Assembly: GCA_905250885.1 (NCBI GenBank)
Contig: CAJNOQ010000052.1
Location: forward strand, 26,047-90,046
Direction: 5' to 3'
DNA from: Didymodactylos carnosus
Taxonomy: Eukaryota; Rotifera; Eurotatoria; Philodinida; Philodinidae
Length of the DNA stretch: 64,000 nucleotides
The notes under the pieces are model-generated. The model worked only from the letters and a program-made list of their open reading frames with translations. It ran no database searches and was not told where the DNA came from. Within the stretch, counting starts at the first letter, position 1. The number at the start of each line of letters is the position of its first letter. The position numbers were made by a program, and so were the translations under genes. Below are positions 28,273-41,900 of this stretch, piece by piece.

Positions 28273-28972
28273 GTGAAATATTAGCTCAACGGCAATGCAA
28301 AATTAAACATTTATAGAATAAGTTTTCTGAGTAAGCTCTTGCAAGAAGAACATCAAGCTTTTCCTGTTGACTAACTAACATAATTAATGTCAAGAAAAAA
28401 GAGAGTCATTGTTCGATTTCATAAGTGAGATTGATTAGTTTACTACTGTATAACAACTTATTAAATGATTTCACCCATAATATCCTTCATGGTTTACAGA
28501 ATATACAGATATTTGTAAGTTCAATAGTTTAATTGATTTTTCGTCTGATTTTATATAAAAGACAGTTATTTGTCAAATTACATGCTCTTTGTATTATATT
28601 ATATATGTTATATTCGCGTATAGAGAGGAAATACAATGGGTAATTTGTCTTATTCACTTATCTTGAACTTGATCAATCCTATATCTATCTAGTTATATCG
28701 TTGTTTTCTTTATATAGAAGACACTACGTTTAAGGTTAAGGTGCATATAATATACATACTAGTTATCTATTACTTGAAGGATGAAACAAAAATCAGTTAT
28801 TAAGCTGAACGCGTGACACAAATTTATATAATTATTATTGATTTACACAAGGAAAAGTGACTATGATAAATAACTCCTTTAATATTTAATAGCAGTTTTG
28901 ATCGTGTTTTTTTCTCTCTGATGTATATAAGTATTTCACTGTTGCCTCATTTTTCTTTTAGAATAAATTAAA
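28273..28972 (+). other. Upstream region/5' UTR of the PDZ-LIM gene
   Basis: AT-rich with no coding frame. A splice acceptor (CATTTTTCTTTTAG) ends 12 bases before the ATG at 28973, so the first coding exon is probably preceded by a 5' UTR intron. No core promoter is recognisable. Confidence 0.4.
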
Positions 28973-31900
28973 ATGCCTTCATACACTGTTCTCAATGTTA
29001 AACTACAGCGGGAATCACCCAGCACTCCATGGGGATTTCGGATGACGGGTAAGTGCTAAGGAGTTTAGCTTGTACTAATGCTAACTCTCTCTTTTTGTAT
29101 AGGAGGAAAGGAATTTAACAGTCCATTACAAATTCAAAGGGTATCAGTATTACTACTCAATTGTGTAATTCATAATTATTTGTGTTTTTTCCATTCTCAG
29201 ATAAATCCGGGCAGTTTGGCTGAGAGATGTGGTATACAACCAGACGATTATATCATTAAAATATCGTCAATATCTACCGAACATTTAAAACACCAAGATG
29301 CGCAAGATTGTATTATGAGACAACAAAATAATTTAGAACTCACATTACAACGGTATGTGTGCAGTAAAACAGTAAAAGGAGTAAAAGACTAAAAAATCTA
29401 AACGTCTAACAAGAATAGGAAAGTAAACGGAGAAGGTAGACAAGTTACATATCCAGAAAAATGTGAAGTATTAGACAATCTCCCAGCACAAAAAAAAATA
29501 TTTTGTGTAGAAAAAGAGATTGTTAGATAAGTCGCATGGAGAAAATAAACATCTGTTGTAGGATGAAAATATGTCCTTCAGTTGTTGTTACTACTACTAG
29601 GAACTCAACAAACCCAAACTTTTACTACAGCTAAAATTAGTATAAAAGTTGGGTGAGTTTAGCACATGCCTAGGATTTGATGCATCCATGGCTACAACAG
29701 TCTTAAAAATTTATTGCATCATTTAGTGGAGCTGCTCCTGATCACAATGACTATTCAAGCAATTTAGAATTTCCTCCACATCAATTAATGACGTCGAATC
29801 AACCAAAATCATCGTATCATCAACAGCAACCACAAAAAGTTATTCCTCAGGTAAATTAATAATCATAATTTATTCCAAAGTATCTCTTTCAAATCGTATT
29901 CTTTTCAGATTGGATTACCTGTTGCAAATAATCGGGCTTTATTAACTCAAGCCCATAATACACCAATTGGCTTATATTCAGCTGATACTGTTACAGATAC
30001 ACTCAATCGAACATTAAAAAGGTAAACTAATAAGTATACACACCTATGGTAGAAATTAGATGCGCTCTCTGATAGAATTCAGGGAAAGAAACGAACATTG
30101 GTAGAAACCTTTTTTTGTTTTCTAAAATTATTTTGAGTATGGAATGTGTTTTGTTTGTAGTGATGATTTGCATGACAGTGATTATTCCTCACTATCTAAT
30201 TTATCCGCATCCTCCTCTTATCAATCATTAGCACGATCCGCTTCAAATAATTCTTTATCAAATTCTTCTCCAAATCGTTGCATGAATAATGTCATTAAAT
30301 GTCTAAATAATAATCCTAGTAATGGAACAAAAAATGTTGAAGATTTACAATCAAAATATTTAAATTGTGAAGATAAAATAAGAAATGAAGCAAGACAAGG
30401 ACCGTCATTTAGAGCATTACTCAAAGGATTAGATGATGGTAAGTAATTAGATGTGATTTACTATTAAAATAAGACTGATTGATATAATTTTTTGTTTCAA
30501 CTATAGGTACTGTATCAAATGTAATAAAAAACGACACCACGATGTCACAACCGTCAAAGTAGGAAGAATATTTTTTATTAGAAAAAGACAGCCATATTAC
30601 TCATCAAATATTATTTCTTACAGTTATTGGGAACAAAAGACATTAACAGTACCTAACGGTTTTCGTCCAATACAAACTATGAGAAATGAATCAAACATTA
30701 ATGATAAATTTCAAAAGTTAGTACAATTTTACCTGTTCTATTATATATCCTAAACAAGATTGAGTTCTATTGATTTATTACAAAATAGATTTGATAAATT
30801 TCTTTGAACATATGTAGCCTTATATAACAATTGTCAATTTTCAGCATCTCTAGTATTTTACGATAAAATATCAACTTCATCTTTGTTTAAAACTGTGTTT
30901 TCTCATTCAGTACACTGATAAATGAAATTATTGTTTTAGGATTATTTTTTCTTCAATATAAAAATCCGTAATAAATGAACATATTATTCATATCATCAAC
31001 ATCATTTTTGATTTGTATGTTGTGTCATAATATCATATATATATATCTATCTATAGCGGCATGTCTCAATTATTATTCAATATTTTTGCTCATGTTTTAC
31101 ATTTTTGATTTGCGTTTGTGATGCTTTCTCATATCGAAGTCACATCACATCATTCTTCGATTAGTTCAACGTTCTTTCTGCTCTTTTTCTAGTTTGAACA
31201 TGTCATCTCCGTATAAAGTCGAAGAACCATCAAGGTAAACTGGTGAATCCGTCTCTATGTAAAGACTCATTGAATTTCGTCTGTTGATAGTTACAATGAA
31301 TTTAAAGCATCAACTACAAAGGCCATGTCAAAACCATCGCCAATGAACAATAATGTATCATCATCACAACCATCATTTGCATCGAATTCTCCACGATCAT
31401 TTTCAAATAAACCTACTACGCGTCAAACACCTGCTTCTACGAATCAATATCAACCACATACACGTAATAGAAAAACAGAGATTTGAGAGTACATTTTCTA
31501 CTTCTTTTTGTATTTAGCTTCAACGCCGTCCTTTAACGTTGATATAAATCCAGTAAACAAAGGCAATCGAGTTCTAATGAAAGGAGCCAAAGGGAGTGCA
31601 TTATTGACTAAGGAAATTCCATCTGGTTCACAAATTCCCGTATGCTCTTCATGTGGTACTGTTATCAGGTATGCATGTAACTCTATCTCATTGAGTATTC
31701 ATTACAGGATTATTATTCACGTTTAGAGGTCCATTTATCACAGCTATCGGTCGTACATGGTGTGTTGATCATTTTCGATGTTCAAATTGTGGAACTAATT
31801 TAGCTGAATGCGGTTTCGTTGAAGAACACGGAAAATTATATTGTGAAGCAGATTTTGAGAAATTTTTAGCTCCAAAATGTCATAAGTGTAATCAGGCTAT

Positions 31901-32494
31901 ACTTAAAGTGAGTCTCTAATAAAATAGAATTATTTTAGGATATAATATTGTTTTTAATAATATACATATATATTTTCTAAAGGAATGCTGTCACGCATTA
32001 GAAAAATCATGGCATCCAGAATGTTTTGTATGTACAAGTTGTAAAAAATTAATTGGTACAGGATCATTTCATGTTGAAGAAGGACAACCGTATTGTTTAG
32101 AAGGTATATTACTAAACTCTATGAAACAATATATAGATAAAATAAATAAAATTTTTCCAATTTATTATTTTTAGATTATCGTCGAATGTTTCAATCTAAA
32201 TGTTCGAGTTGTGATTTTGCAATTGAAGCTGGTGATAAATATTTAGAAGTAGAATCATTGGGTGGTACATATCATGTGGAATGCTTTAATTGTTCAGTAC
32301 GTATATAAGATAAATTACTTCTCTTAGTATAAGTTCTTAAATTTAATTTGATAGTATATACTATTTTTCAAATTTTTATTCAATATTTATACATATTACT
32401 CTTTGTTATTTTTTAGATGTGTCAAACAAGTTTAGAAGGTCAACCGTTTGTTGTCAAAAACAATAAACCCTATTGTCGAATACACGGTCACTAA
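28973..32494 (+). CDS. LDB3: ZASP/Enigma-family protein: PDZ, ZM motif, three LIM domains
   Basis: Family members sit at muscle Z-discs or actin bundles. The PDZ domain and ZM motif bind alpha-actinin, and the LIM domains bind kinases and other partners. Fifteen exons join in frame to 597 aa: 28973-29048, 29103-29140, 29201-29352, 29727-29850, 29909-30021, 30161-30438, 30507-30558, 30624-30716, 31193-31234, 31291-31463, 31518-31668, 31727-31907, 31983-32103, 32175-32296, 32417-32494. The PDZ domain is at residues 1-88 (STPWGFRMTGG ligand loop; NPGSLAERCGIQPDDYI). The ZM motif is at about 145-167 (NTPIGLYSADTV). A Ser/Asn-rich disordered linker spans about 170-415. Three LIM domains occupy about 421-596, each with the full Cys/His/Asp zinc set (CSSCG...CVDHFRCSNC, CHKC...HPECFVCTSC, CSSC...HVECFNC). 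The small exons 7-9 could be alternatively spliced, as in vertebrate orthologues. Confidence 0.94.
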
Positions 32495-32971
32495 ATGTCT
32501 TTAGTTTTATTAAAGGCATATTATTTCTCCATAAATTAAATATACACAAAGCCTTTTATTGCAATTATTTTGTCAGTTTTGTTTCAGGAACAATCTCTAT
32601 ATATCAATTTTTTACTGTTTTATAATCCTTTAAATACATTTTATATAATCAAATATTTTCCAAAGAATTTTATAATCTAGAATTAGCTTATTCACATCTT
32701 TACATTTTTGAACGATCAAAACGAGTTATTTTCTTTCGTATTGCTTTATAATAAATAAATTTAAAAAATTTGAATTGTTTCTATATTAAACAAGTTTTTT
32801 CTCTTTAGTTTCGAATAGTAACTTGTCATTTTATATTGTATCATTCATCAAATTGAAACCTGTCATGTGCACGTGTATTCGAGCAAGTGTCAAAATTAAA
32901 GAGATGCCATCAACACTGATTTTTTTTTCTATTCTTTATAGTCATTTGTAGGCTTTCAGTACTGTTTTTAA
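32495..32971 (+). other. 3' UTR region of the PDZ-LIM gene
   Basis: AT-rich, no frame. AATAAA at 32750-32755 is a likely poly(A) signal about 260 bases after the stop codon. Confidence 0.45.
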
Positions 32972-33540
32972 CCCTTTACACCCGAAGACACTTTTATTAT
33001 AGCTGCAGCTGAAATAACTACTGCATTGAAGCTTACAGTTCTTAGTCTTCATCTTTTTTCTTCATTCACTGATCTTCAGATGTGTAGCGAGTGATCACAG
33101 AATGATCCACGCTAATAAGATGTCAAGCTAAAAAAATTCACTTCTCATGTCATCATTCATTACACCCGAATATCCCTTCCAAGAGACAGTGAATTCACAG
33201 CACCTTTACGCAAAGGAGAATGTTAAAAAAATTTCTTCTTTTATTTCATTATAAAGTACATCCATACAACCAAAACTATCAAATACAAAATTAGAAAATG
33301 GTTTAGTGGCTAGAAGTACAGAAAATATTTAAAAACAAAAATTCATTTCTGAACTTCATTCAATTTTAAAATTCAAAAATATCGGATTAAGATGGAAATT
33401 TTTCTTTCTTTTTTCGATCAAACGTTAAGTTACTCTATTGTCTTACATTAGTGATAATCTAGCCTTTTGGCTGATGATCCGTTCTTTTTATAAATCTATT
33501 ATACCAACGCCCCTTGGAAGGGATCGGCGGGTGTAAAGGG
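32972..33540. mobile_element. piggyBac-type MITE in a TTAA site
   Basis: The 569-bp element begins CCCTTTACACCCG and ends with the exact reverse complement CGGGTGTAAAGGG. TTAA is found on both outer sides (32968-32971 and 33541-33544). TTAA duplication with CCC-starting ends is the hallmark of piggyBac-superfamily elements. No transposase frame is present, so it is non-autonomous. Confidence 0.88.
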
Positions 33541-33544
33541 TTAA

Positions 33545-34611
33545 GAGTCACTCTATTGGAATACAGTATCCCATGTGATTTATCAAATCTTAACTAAACT
33601 TTCGGGATGTATAGGCTATATTAAGAGTAGACCATGAAATGATAAGACATGATCAACAAAAAAATATGTGCTTATTTTCTGCATTTTTTTGTTAGAAATA
33701 CGAATTCTTTAGATGGTAGTTTTGAGTTTAAACAAAAGCTTTTGTTTTTTTATTGAAAAGCTCATCTTTTCCATCTGATCACATAGCACACTAAACATAT
33801 TTATACATTTGAAGAAAGAGTCATTAAAATGTAAAGTGAGTTAGTATACGAGAAGTTTTCAACAGTCATGTAACATCTTATGCATTACATACTTCACTTT
33901 TGAAGAGATTTTTGAAGAAGGATGACTTGGTTAACAGTACAAGTATGCTACGCTATTGTTTTTTCATTTGATTTCTTTATTTTATTTCGTAACACAACGG
34001 TATGGATCATATACGTGTCGATTGATCGTATTAACGCATTAATGCATATTTGAGAATAAAAAATAACAAATTAATTGTTAATGCAGCAGTTCCATTGTTT
34101 AGAATAATTAGATTCACTCTTTTAATAGTTCTGAACTGAAAATGATCTGTAGCTAAATTTTCTGTCTGGTTCGCTATAACATAAATTTTTTTTAAATACG
34201 CAAAGTTCATTGATAAGAGTAAAAATAAATAAATAGATATTTTTTTAACAGGTTCATCGTATTCCACTCAAATAGACCTGTATCGACGTAAGATGAACAC
34301 AATGTGTGAACAAAGGCTCGTTTTTGTGATTCGAATATTATCATATTCTCTTTCCGTCTACTACTCTATCAAAGTTCAAAACATTCAAATGATTGAACCT
34401 TTAATATTTGTTAATTTATAGTGATCAATGATGAGAGAGAGAGAGAGACTGATATTTTTCTAGACAAAAGAAATTAAAATTCAGTTTTAATAATACAATT
34501 TTAATTTAAAGTTCATTCGCTCACCTTAAAACGACAAAATTTCTTTCATCAAACCTAGCAGACATCCAACCACAGTATTAACTAAGCGGCAATCACGCCA
34601 GTGCGAGTTGC
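33545..34611. other. Intergenic, nothing recognised
   Basis: AT-rich; a short (GA)n tract at about 34434-34448. No exon or transposon end found. Confidence 0.4.
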
Positions 34612-35251
34612 AAATGCGGTGCGAAGCAGCTAAATATGATAACCAGAGGTGAAGATTTTGTTTAATAACATACAGCAGTCTTACCACATAACTGATGAGG
34701 AAAGTGTAGATTACCTGCGTAACAAAAAAAATGTTTTGATTACTGAAGTCAGAAAGAGTTGTGAGGTTCAAATAATAATTTATTACTCTAAAGCTTTAAC
34801 CTTTATCATAGCCTAGAGATTTTATGTTACATACTGAGTTAATCATCTTTAAAACAGTAATGCATTTAGAGACTAGGCGTTGCGTTAATTATTCGCTGAA
34901 TACATATTAAAAAAAAACATTGTCATGAAATGAATCACATAGTATGGGAACATTCTCTCTTATAAATGCATCTGCACATGAATGACTCAGATTAATTATC
35001 GATGTCTTTTGAAAAAAAAATTACAAGTACCAGACGTTCAAATCACGTACTTTCGAACGTCCTAACTCTTCACTGAAACATATGCAAAGACTGAAAATAA
35101 ATTATTTATTAATTCAGACACATAGTACCCTATTCGCGTTTAAAATTTTACTGCACCCCTTCTAGTTCCCGAGAAAATTGTTACAGAAAATGACACTTTT
35201 TCAATCTAGAAAGGAAAGCAGTTTATTACTATAATTGCTTCGCACCGCATT
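34612..35251. repeat. Possible MITE bounded by AATGCGGTGCGAAGCA
   Basis: A 16-bp sequence, AATGCGGTGCGAAGCA, at about 34612-34628 recurs as its exact reverse complement at about 35236-35251. The rest of the arms do not clearly pair and no target duplication is obvious. It may be an element of about 640 bp or two independent motif copies. Confidence 0.4.
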
Positions 35252-35965
35252 AATAAAAAAGCACAGACAGTCTCCTGTCAAGATGAAAAGAAAAGTAGCG
35301 TCAGATTTTTTTCTGCTGCCCATGCCCAGCTGTTTTATCTGTCTTTTACAGAAAATATTGGTTGGAATGAGAATCTATTTAATCTCCAGCCAAAAGCTGT
35401 TAGGTCAGAAAAAAACGAAAATTTCTCGACTTTCCTGAAAAAATTTGGGCAGAATTAAGACTTTAAGATAAAGATGAATTTTGTCAATGGGACATTTGAA
35501 TTCGGTTGGCATTATGAATTTGTTCAGAAAATACCGTGATGGGATGCGCGATCGCTTTATTAAGTTCAATCGGTTTCAAAAAAAAAGAGAAAACGGTGAG
35601 TTTTGTTAGATGGTAAATAGTAAGAGGGAACTGATAGGGGTATGATTCTAATATTTAAAAGGAAAAACATGACACTGTTTATATCATCTTATAGAATTTT
35701 ATCACCGATTATTTTGGTTTTGAACGAGTTAATTAAACTTACTTTCACAATTCAAATAGACATGAGAAACAGAAAGAGAGAAAGTCATCATGCAATATTT
35801 CGTCTTTGGTAATAATAAGCGTGAGTAGAAAATAAGATTTGGAATTATTTTTTGAAAATATGATTGAAAATCAAAAATGGAAACCTACTAAGAATGGTCT
35901 GTATGGAGTGCAACGTGATTCTATTTAACTACAATCCTAATACAGCTCTAAAAAAATGTGTCTGA
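35252..35965. other. Intergenic, no feature seen
   Basis: Short unconserved frames only. Confidence 0.35.
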
Positions 35966-36107
35966 AAATAAGACCCCATAAGTCGGTTGACGATTAGACC
36001 CATACATAGGCCTCAAAATAAGATAGATGACAAGATCGATCAAAAGGTCTTATTTTGAGATCTATGCATGGGTCTAGTCATCAACCAACTTATGAGGTCT
36101 TATTTTA
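35966..36107. repeat. Near-perfect hairpin repeat
   Basis: The arm 35966-36030 (AAAATAAGACC, then AAGTCGGTTGACGATTAGACC) is followed after a loop of about 14 bases by its reverse complement up to 36107 (GGTCTAGTCATCAACC, then GAGGTCTTATTTT). Each arm is about 63 bases with few mismatches. Related AATAAGACGG and GGTCTTA units follow at 36330-36440, so a repeat family built on AATAAGAC is present. Confidence 0.75.
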
Positions 36108-36539
36108 AGATCGATAAATTTATCTGTCTTAGTTTTCATAGTAGTCCGAATGTTAAGCTATAAGCTCATCCGAGGGGGCCACTAGTGTCAGTCTAGCTGT
36201 TGTTAATATTTTTTAAGAAAAGAATGATAACATTTTAAGTGTATTTCATTAAATCCTCTGTGCTTTATATACAAGTAGTCGATGCGAAACAAAAGAGATG
36301 AGTGATTATTTCTGGTACTTCAGACGGCAAAAATAAGGCCTTTTCTTCGGTCTTAGAAATAAGACGGATAAGTTATCTGCCTTGAAATAAGACGAAAGAA
36401 GAAAAGTTACGCTGATACAGAGGTAAGACGGATTCTTCTTTTAGAGTAAGTAATTGTTTCTAAAACGATACTAACTAAATTACAACCGCTTTTTCGTTAC
36501 AGAACAGCTCAAGCCTTAAAAACTTGAACTGCACTTTGA

Positions 36540-36875
36540 AAGAAAACCGTGAAATCCATAATCATCGAAAGAAAACCATATAGACGAATCATGAAGTAGA
36601 AAACTATATCGGCAAAATCGTGAAATCCAAAAGTATAAAAGAAACACTATGGAAGTAAAACCGTAAAGGCTAAAATCATAGAAACAAAACCATCCACTTT
36701 CGAACCATCAAAGGAAAACTCTGAAATAAAACCAACAGTGTGAGAAACTGTGAAATTAAAACTATGAAAAAATACCGTAAAGCTCAAAAATGCAGAAATA
36801 AAATCGTGAACTGACGGTCTGCCAAAGGAAAACAATAAAAATAAAAGCGTGAAGAAAAAGAGCGTGAAAGAGTTA
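36540..36875. repeat. Degenerate 14-15 bp tandem array
   Basis: About 20 or more units of the form AAAACCGTGAAATCC, AAAATCATAGAAAC, AAAACCATATAGACG follow one another with period 13-17 and strong drift. A weak echo occurs at about 37890-37920. The minus-strand frame across it is an artefact of the repeat. It appears to be a decayed minisatellite. Confidence 0.6.
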
Positions 36876-37101
36876 CCCGTACTTTTAGTTGACGGTTTTA
36901 TCGAAGATTCAAAATTCATGAAAAATGTGCAATTTCAGTCGTTAGCATGTCAGAAAGTCTTCCCAATTAGCTAACGTAAGTTAAACAGAGCGAGTATTGG
37001 GATATTCGACAAGTCTATTCCAAAAGGCGCTCAGGCATTTTCAGTAAAGAGCATTAGCCAGGCAGATAAGAGAGTAAAATTGGCACTTTGGACAGGGAGA
37101 A

Positions 37102-37746
37102 GGGATATCATATCGAGTCGAAATAGATTTGGCTGGAGTTTTTTGCAGACGAGTTAAAGAAAAATCTTTTTTGCAAGTTACTTATAAGCATAAGGATATG
37201 ACTAATTCGAAAATATCTCTGCTCAGGTCTTTTCCGTTACCGAGATAGGAGGCATTATCCGTAAAATAACTACCTTTTCTGCCGGCCACTTATAATCATA
37301 TCTTTATGAATAAAATAACCATAAGTAGCTCGAGTACAGTATAGAAACATGTTGCCAGATGTTGTTGTAGTTTTTATTGGTAGAAATCGTGAAAACAATT
37401 AGAAGTCCGACATGGTTAAAAATGGAAAAAGTCCAAAATTTGAAAAATTTGCGCGCTCTCCCCACCCATGGAAGACGTTTCTATAAAATTACAACTGCCA
37501 GAGAATTTAAGTGCAAAGTTACAGCTGCCTAAGTAATCAATTTCACCAAAAAATCTTGCCTTTGGAGCAATAAAGAGTCAGTTTTTAGGAAATAATGTCT
37601 CTTATCTCGGTAACGGAAAAGACCTGAGCAGAGATATTTTCGAATTAGTCATATCCTTATGCTTATAAGTAACTTGCAAAAAAGATTTTTCTTCAACTCG
37701 TCTGCAAAAAACTCCAACCAAATCTATTCCGACTCCATGTGTTATC
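37102..37746. repeat. Foldback element with about 140-bp near-identical arms
   Basis: The left arm at 37102-37255 contains GTCGAAATAGATTTGGCTGG, GCAAGTTACTTATAAGCATA and CTGCTCAGGTCTTTTCCG. It matches the reverse complement at about 37585-37746 almost base for base. The high identity suggests a recent element or gene conversion between the arms. The spacer of about 330 bp has no coding content. Short frames overlapping the right arm are not considered real. Confidence 0.85.
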
Positions 37747-38991
37747 TGAAACACATATGGATGAGTCTAACCGCCGACAAGTATCAAGAGCAATTCAACC
37801 ACATGTTTCGAAATAGAAGTGGTCTTCCAGCGCATGTTTCGGCAAATTATGCCTGTTTTGTGAACTTTCTCCTTTTACAAACTTTTAAAGCATGAAAAAC
37901 CAAAACTGAGAACTAAAACCGTGCCACCCTGACTGCGAGAAACAGTGTATAAGAGCCGTCATGATTTTCATGGTGTTTTTCCACCATGTACAGGTTTTAC
38001 TTATTCCACAGGTGATTTATGAGGGATAACTAACTGACTAAACTAATTAACGAGGAATCCCTCTAATTTTAATAACGAAACAGATGCGAAGGTACTTAAA
38101 ATAGAACAAGAATACTATTTATGATGCGCACTTTGGATCAGAAATAAAAGAAATCAGTTATAAACAGTATACGACTCTCTGCTTTTCATTGTACAAAATT
38201 TCCTTAAATCCTTAAATTGCTCTTCAATAAAGGTCAACAATCTGAGTGTTTTCGTAAAGAATAGACAAAATCTATTCAGCTACTATATGTACACAATTGA
38301 AATCAATACTATATCCAGTATGACAATTGTTATATATGTAAACGTATTTATTAGAAAGACTATGTTTGACTTATCCATCAATGTCATCGTTGAATTCCTT
38401 ATATAACATTGACAAACCATCCGTTCCTACATTACGTGTATATCCTTCATGAATGATCTTCTATGACATACACTTACATTTTTCATCCATAACATGATTC
38501 TCATTCAATCAATCAATCACATACATAAACAATATATGCAATTAGATAGATGATCGAGATGCCTAACAACAGTTTACCTATGACTACTACTGAAAGTACT
38601 TAAATAGTAAAATGAATTTTGGATTTTTTTTCTTCAGTTTTTAAAGTGATTTCACGAGATGCTTTTTAAAACACAGTAGAATAAGAAGAAAAGAGTAGAG
38701 AAAAATGGAAACAGGCAAACGAACGAAATTTTATTTGAAAATATGTATGTTTTTCTTAAATATGTATATATTCAACTCTTTTCTTCTTTGCATAATATGC
38801 ATATTTTTTTTTTTACGAAGTGAAGTATGAATTAAAAAATGTTTATGAAAGTAATGAAATCGTGAAAAGAGAGAAACAGGGAAGAGAGAGAAGAATTAAA
38901 AAACGAAACACGCACTTATTTATTGATACATTTCTCCTTCGCCATTATAAAGAAAACTTGATATTCTCATAGTCCTAATATTTTTCTTATT
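37747..38991. other. Intergenic/possible 5' region of the Gln-rich gene
   Basis: AT-rich, no conserved frame. The sequence just before 39005 (TTTTTCTTATTATGTGTTTATCAG) is a good splice acceptor, so upstream exons of the next gene could lie here or further 5', but none is recognised. Confidence 0.35.
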
Positions 38992-41900
38992 ATGTGTTTA
39001 TCAGTAAGTACACTGAAGCCTCTACTCGATAAATCGAATTTAAACGATAAAGGAAATTATCATCTGACATCCAAATTACCCAACTGGTTACATATCAACG
39101 GACTGAGTATGGATCATTCACATCATCATCACTCATACCAGACTACAAATGGAAAACGAGACATGAATTTTGGTGGACAAAGTATTCATCCTACCACGCC
39201 AATGTTGGATCAGACAGATTATACCACAATAGCTAATGAAATTAATATCGTTTCGGATATGGATACAACTCAATTTGATTTATTATCACAACAACAACAA
39301 CAACAACAACATTCTGAATACCTGAAACAACAACATCATCAGGTTAAACAACAGAATATATTAGAAAATACTATTATATCAAAAAAAATGTTTATCGATA
39401 GACAGATTAAGAAAGCAAAATCATTACCTGGGATGCTCAAGTTAGTAGATAACAGAACTTTTATATTTTAGAAAGTGAACGAGTTAAGGATACACCTCCC
39501 GTCGTTTTCGACCAAAAAATCGAACATTTATGTATATTCCATAATACACACGTTCTCATACAATAGTAGACTACCTTTAGACATGTCTATTTTGTCAAAA
39601 GACCTAGAAAATTTTTTATTGTGTCTGAGAATGTATTTTTTTGCATGAAATACGGCCGCACATGTGCCTGCTTGTTTCCGTTAGACGCACAATAGTCGAT
39701 TGTCTATAAAATTTTGTTTTTTGAAAAATATTTGCAGAAATTCGGAATTTTCAGTGGTGAATATTATTTAAGTTTTTCGCAAAATCTTTTTCTTTTCGAC
39801 TTCTCTCCATCTGGCCACGATACGATCTCACTATAATTCCATACGATCGGGCTCAAATATCTATTATAGATACTTGAGACCATAACTAAGAGCTTTTTTT
39901 AATTTTTTTAAAAAATGTTTCGAAGTTGTGTTATTTTTGAATCAAGGTCTATAAAAGATTTTTGAGCGAAGCAATACTATTGAAAAACAAAAAAATACTG
40001 TTGAGTTTTCAGCCAAGGTATCTGCCAAGTTACCTATGAATAAAATTTGACGCCGATCGCATGAAAATTTGGGAGGGGGGTGCAATGTGGCCAGTCTAAA
40101 AACCAAGATTTTGGAAAAAAAACATTCTTGTACATTCTTCCAAGATAGAACTTTTTGAACGTATAAACCCTATAATGATCCATCTGCTATCGCTTATCGA
40201 GTGAATAGAATGAGTTTATTATTGTTTTTATCATAGAATTTGGTGGACCTCGTTTTCTGCTATTTTCGTATACTTTGTCCATTTATTGATCAATTTTGTT
40301 CTGCTGGGCACTTCGTCGTCTGAGTAGAATTTCTTTATAAAAAACAGAACTAAAAGGAAAAATATTTTTATATCTTGACTGTTACTCTTGAAATCACCTT
40401 CTCTACTCTTGTATTGTAAAATCAACTCAATTAACCTTAAGTTATAAAAGTTTTCGATATTAAATTATTTATATAAGAATTAGTCTATATTTTAATAGGC
40501 TGCCCATGAAATATTTCTACTGCTCAGTTATACCTAGAATGGTATCCAGACAGATAGACTTGTGGAAAACTATTTTTCAGTAGACAAGTCCTATACCAGT
40601 AATGTATTGTAGACTAAAATTATAATAAACGAAGGATTTATCAAAAAAATACTTGATCGATTTGATAAGTGCTTTTTTTTCTCTAGAGGCACTGCATTGT
40701 CAAATACAAATCGCACTACACCACAGCAATCAAACAGCAATTCAGCCGCAATCGATACTACGGCTGAACATCAACAACAAGAACGTCAAATGAACGGAGG
40801 CACGCGTACTCCATTTCCTGAGTATCATCTCATATTGAATCAACAATCACAAACCCCTGGTGTACAACAGTCTGTACAGCAGGTACGACCAACTGAGATT
40901 CGTCGACCACGCGTTTATTTTGCTGATTATAATAAAGTAAATTTTTACGAAGATTCTTCAAATGATAAACAATCTGGAAAACATTCTAAAAAGCAACAAA
41001 AACAGTCACAACACCAAGCGATTGTTACGATCCCTACACAAACGAATTTATATCGACCCTCATCAAGACAAATTAAAACTCAACAACAACAACAATTACT
41101 ATGCGAACAATACGATCTAACAGATAATATTACTGTAAAAAAATTAGATACAATTGCTAATCAGAAAGAAAAACTATCTCCACGAACTTCATCTCACTTG
41201 CCCGAAATCAATCAATCGATCAATAATGACGTGTCTATTACTGAAGAGAAAACAGATGAGAGCAATAGCAATAATACAAAGAAAAAATTTGTACTGACAC
41301 GTGAAAAACCATTGGTGAAACTTCCACCACCAGCAAAAAAATTAGGTGATCCACTAAAATCACCAAAAACCCTTTATATTGAGCATAACTCATCCACTGA
41401 ACTTTCTCGTGAATCAAACAGACACAGTCCTGACTATTTACAATATGCTCATGACATGTGTCCGCAGCAACCACATCATCAACGTTTTGATCCCTCGTCC
41501 GTTACTGCACATTCGTTTGTAAGTAATACAAACACTAATAATCCGTCGGATTTATCTTTATCATCAAGTTCCAGACAGCGAACACTGCGTAACATATCCT
41601 TGAGACAACAATTCAATAACCGTTCTCCAATGAAAAATAATAGTCCATCGAATAGACGTTCGGCATCTCTAAGACATTTAATGGATGATGCCAGTTCAAA
41701 TGAATATATCATCAAAAATGGCATGGCTACTCTTAATCGATCGTCTGAGCAAACGCCTGAGGAACTTCATCATACAACGGCGCAACACGATTATAATACA
41801 ACAAATAGTCACCCGATCACCGTCTTTCCTCCAACTGTAGTACCACTCCAACAACAAAATAGAACATCCTCTTCAACACTTCGACGAACATATGTGATAC

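Noticed and set aside
41238-41724. Minus-strand frames opposite the Gln-rich gene
   Set aside because: They are shadows of the long plus-strand exon, arising from its CAA/CAT-rich codons.
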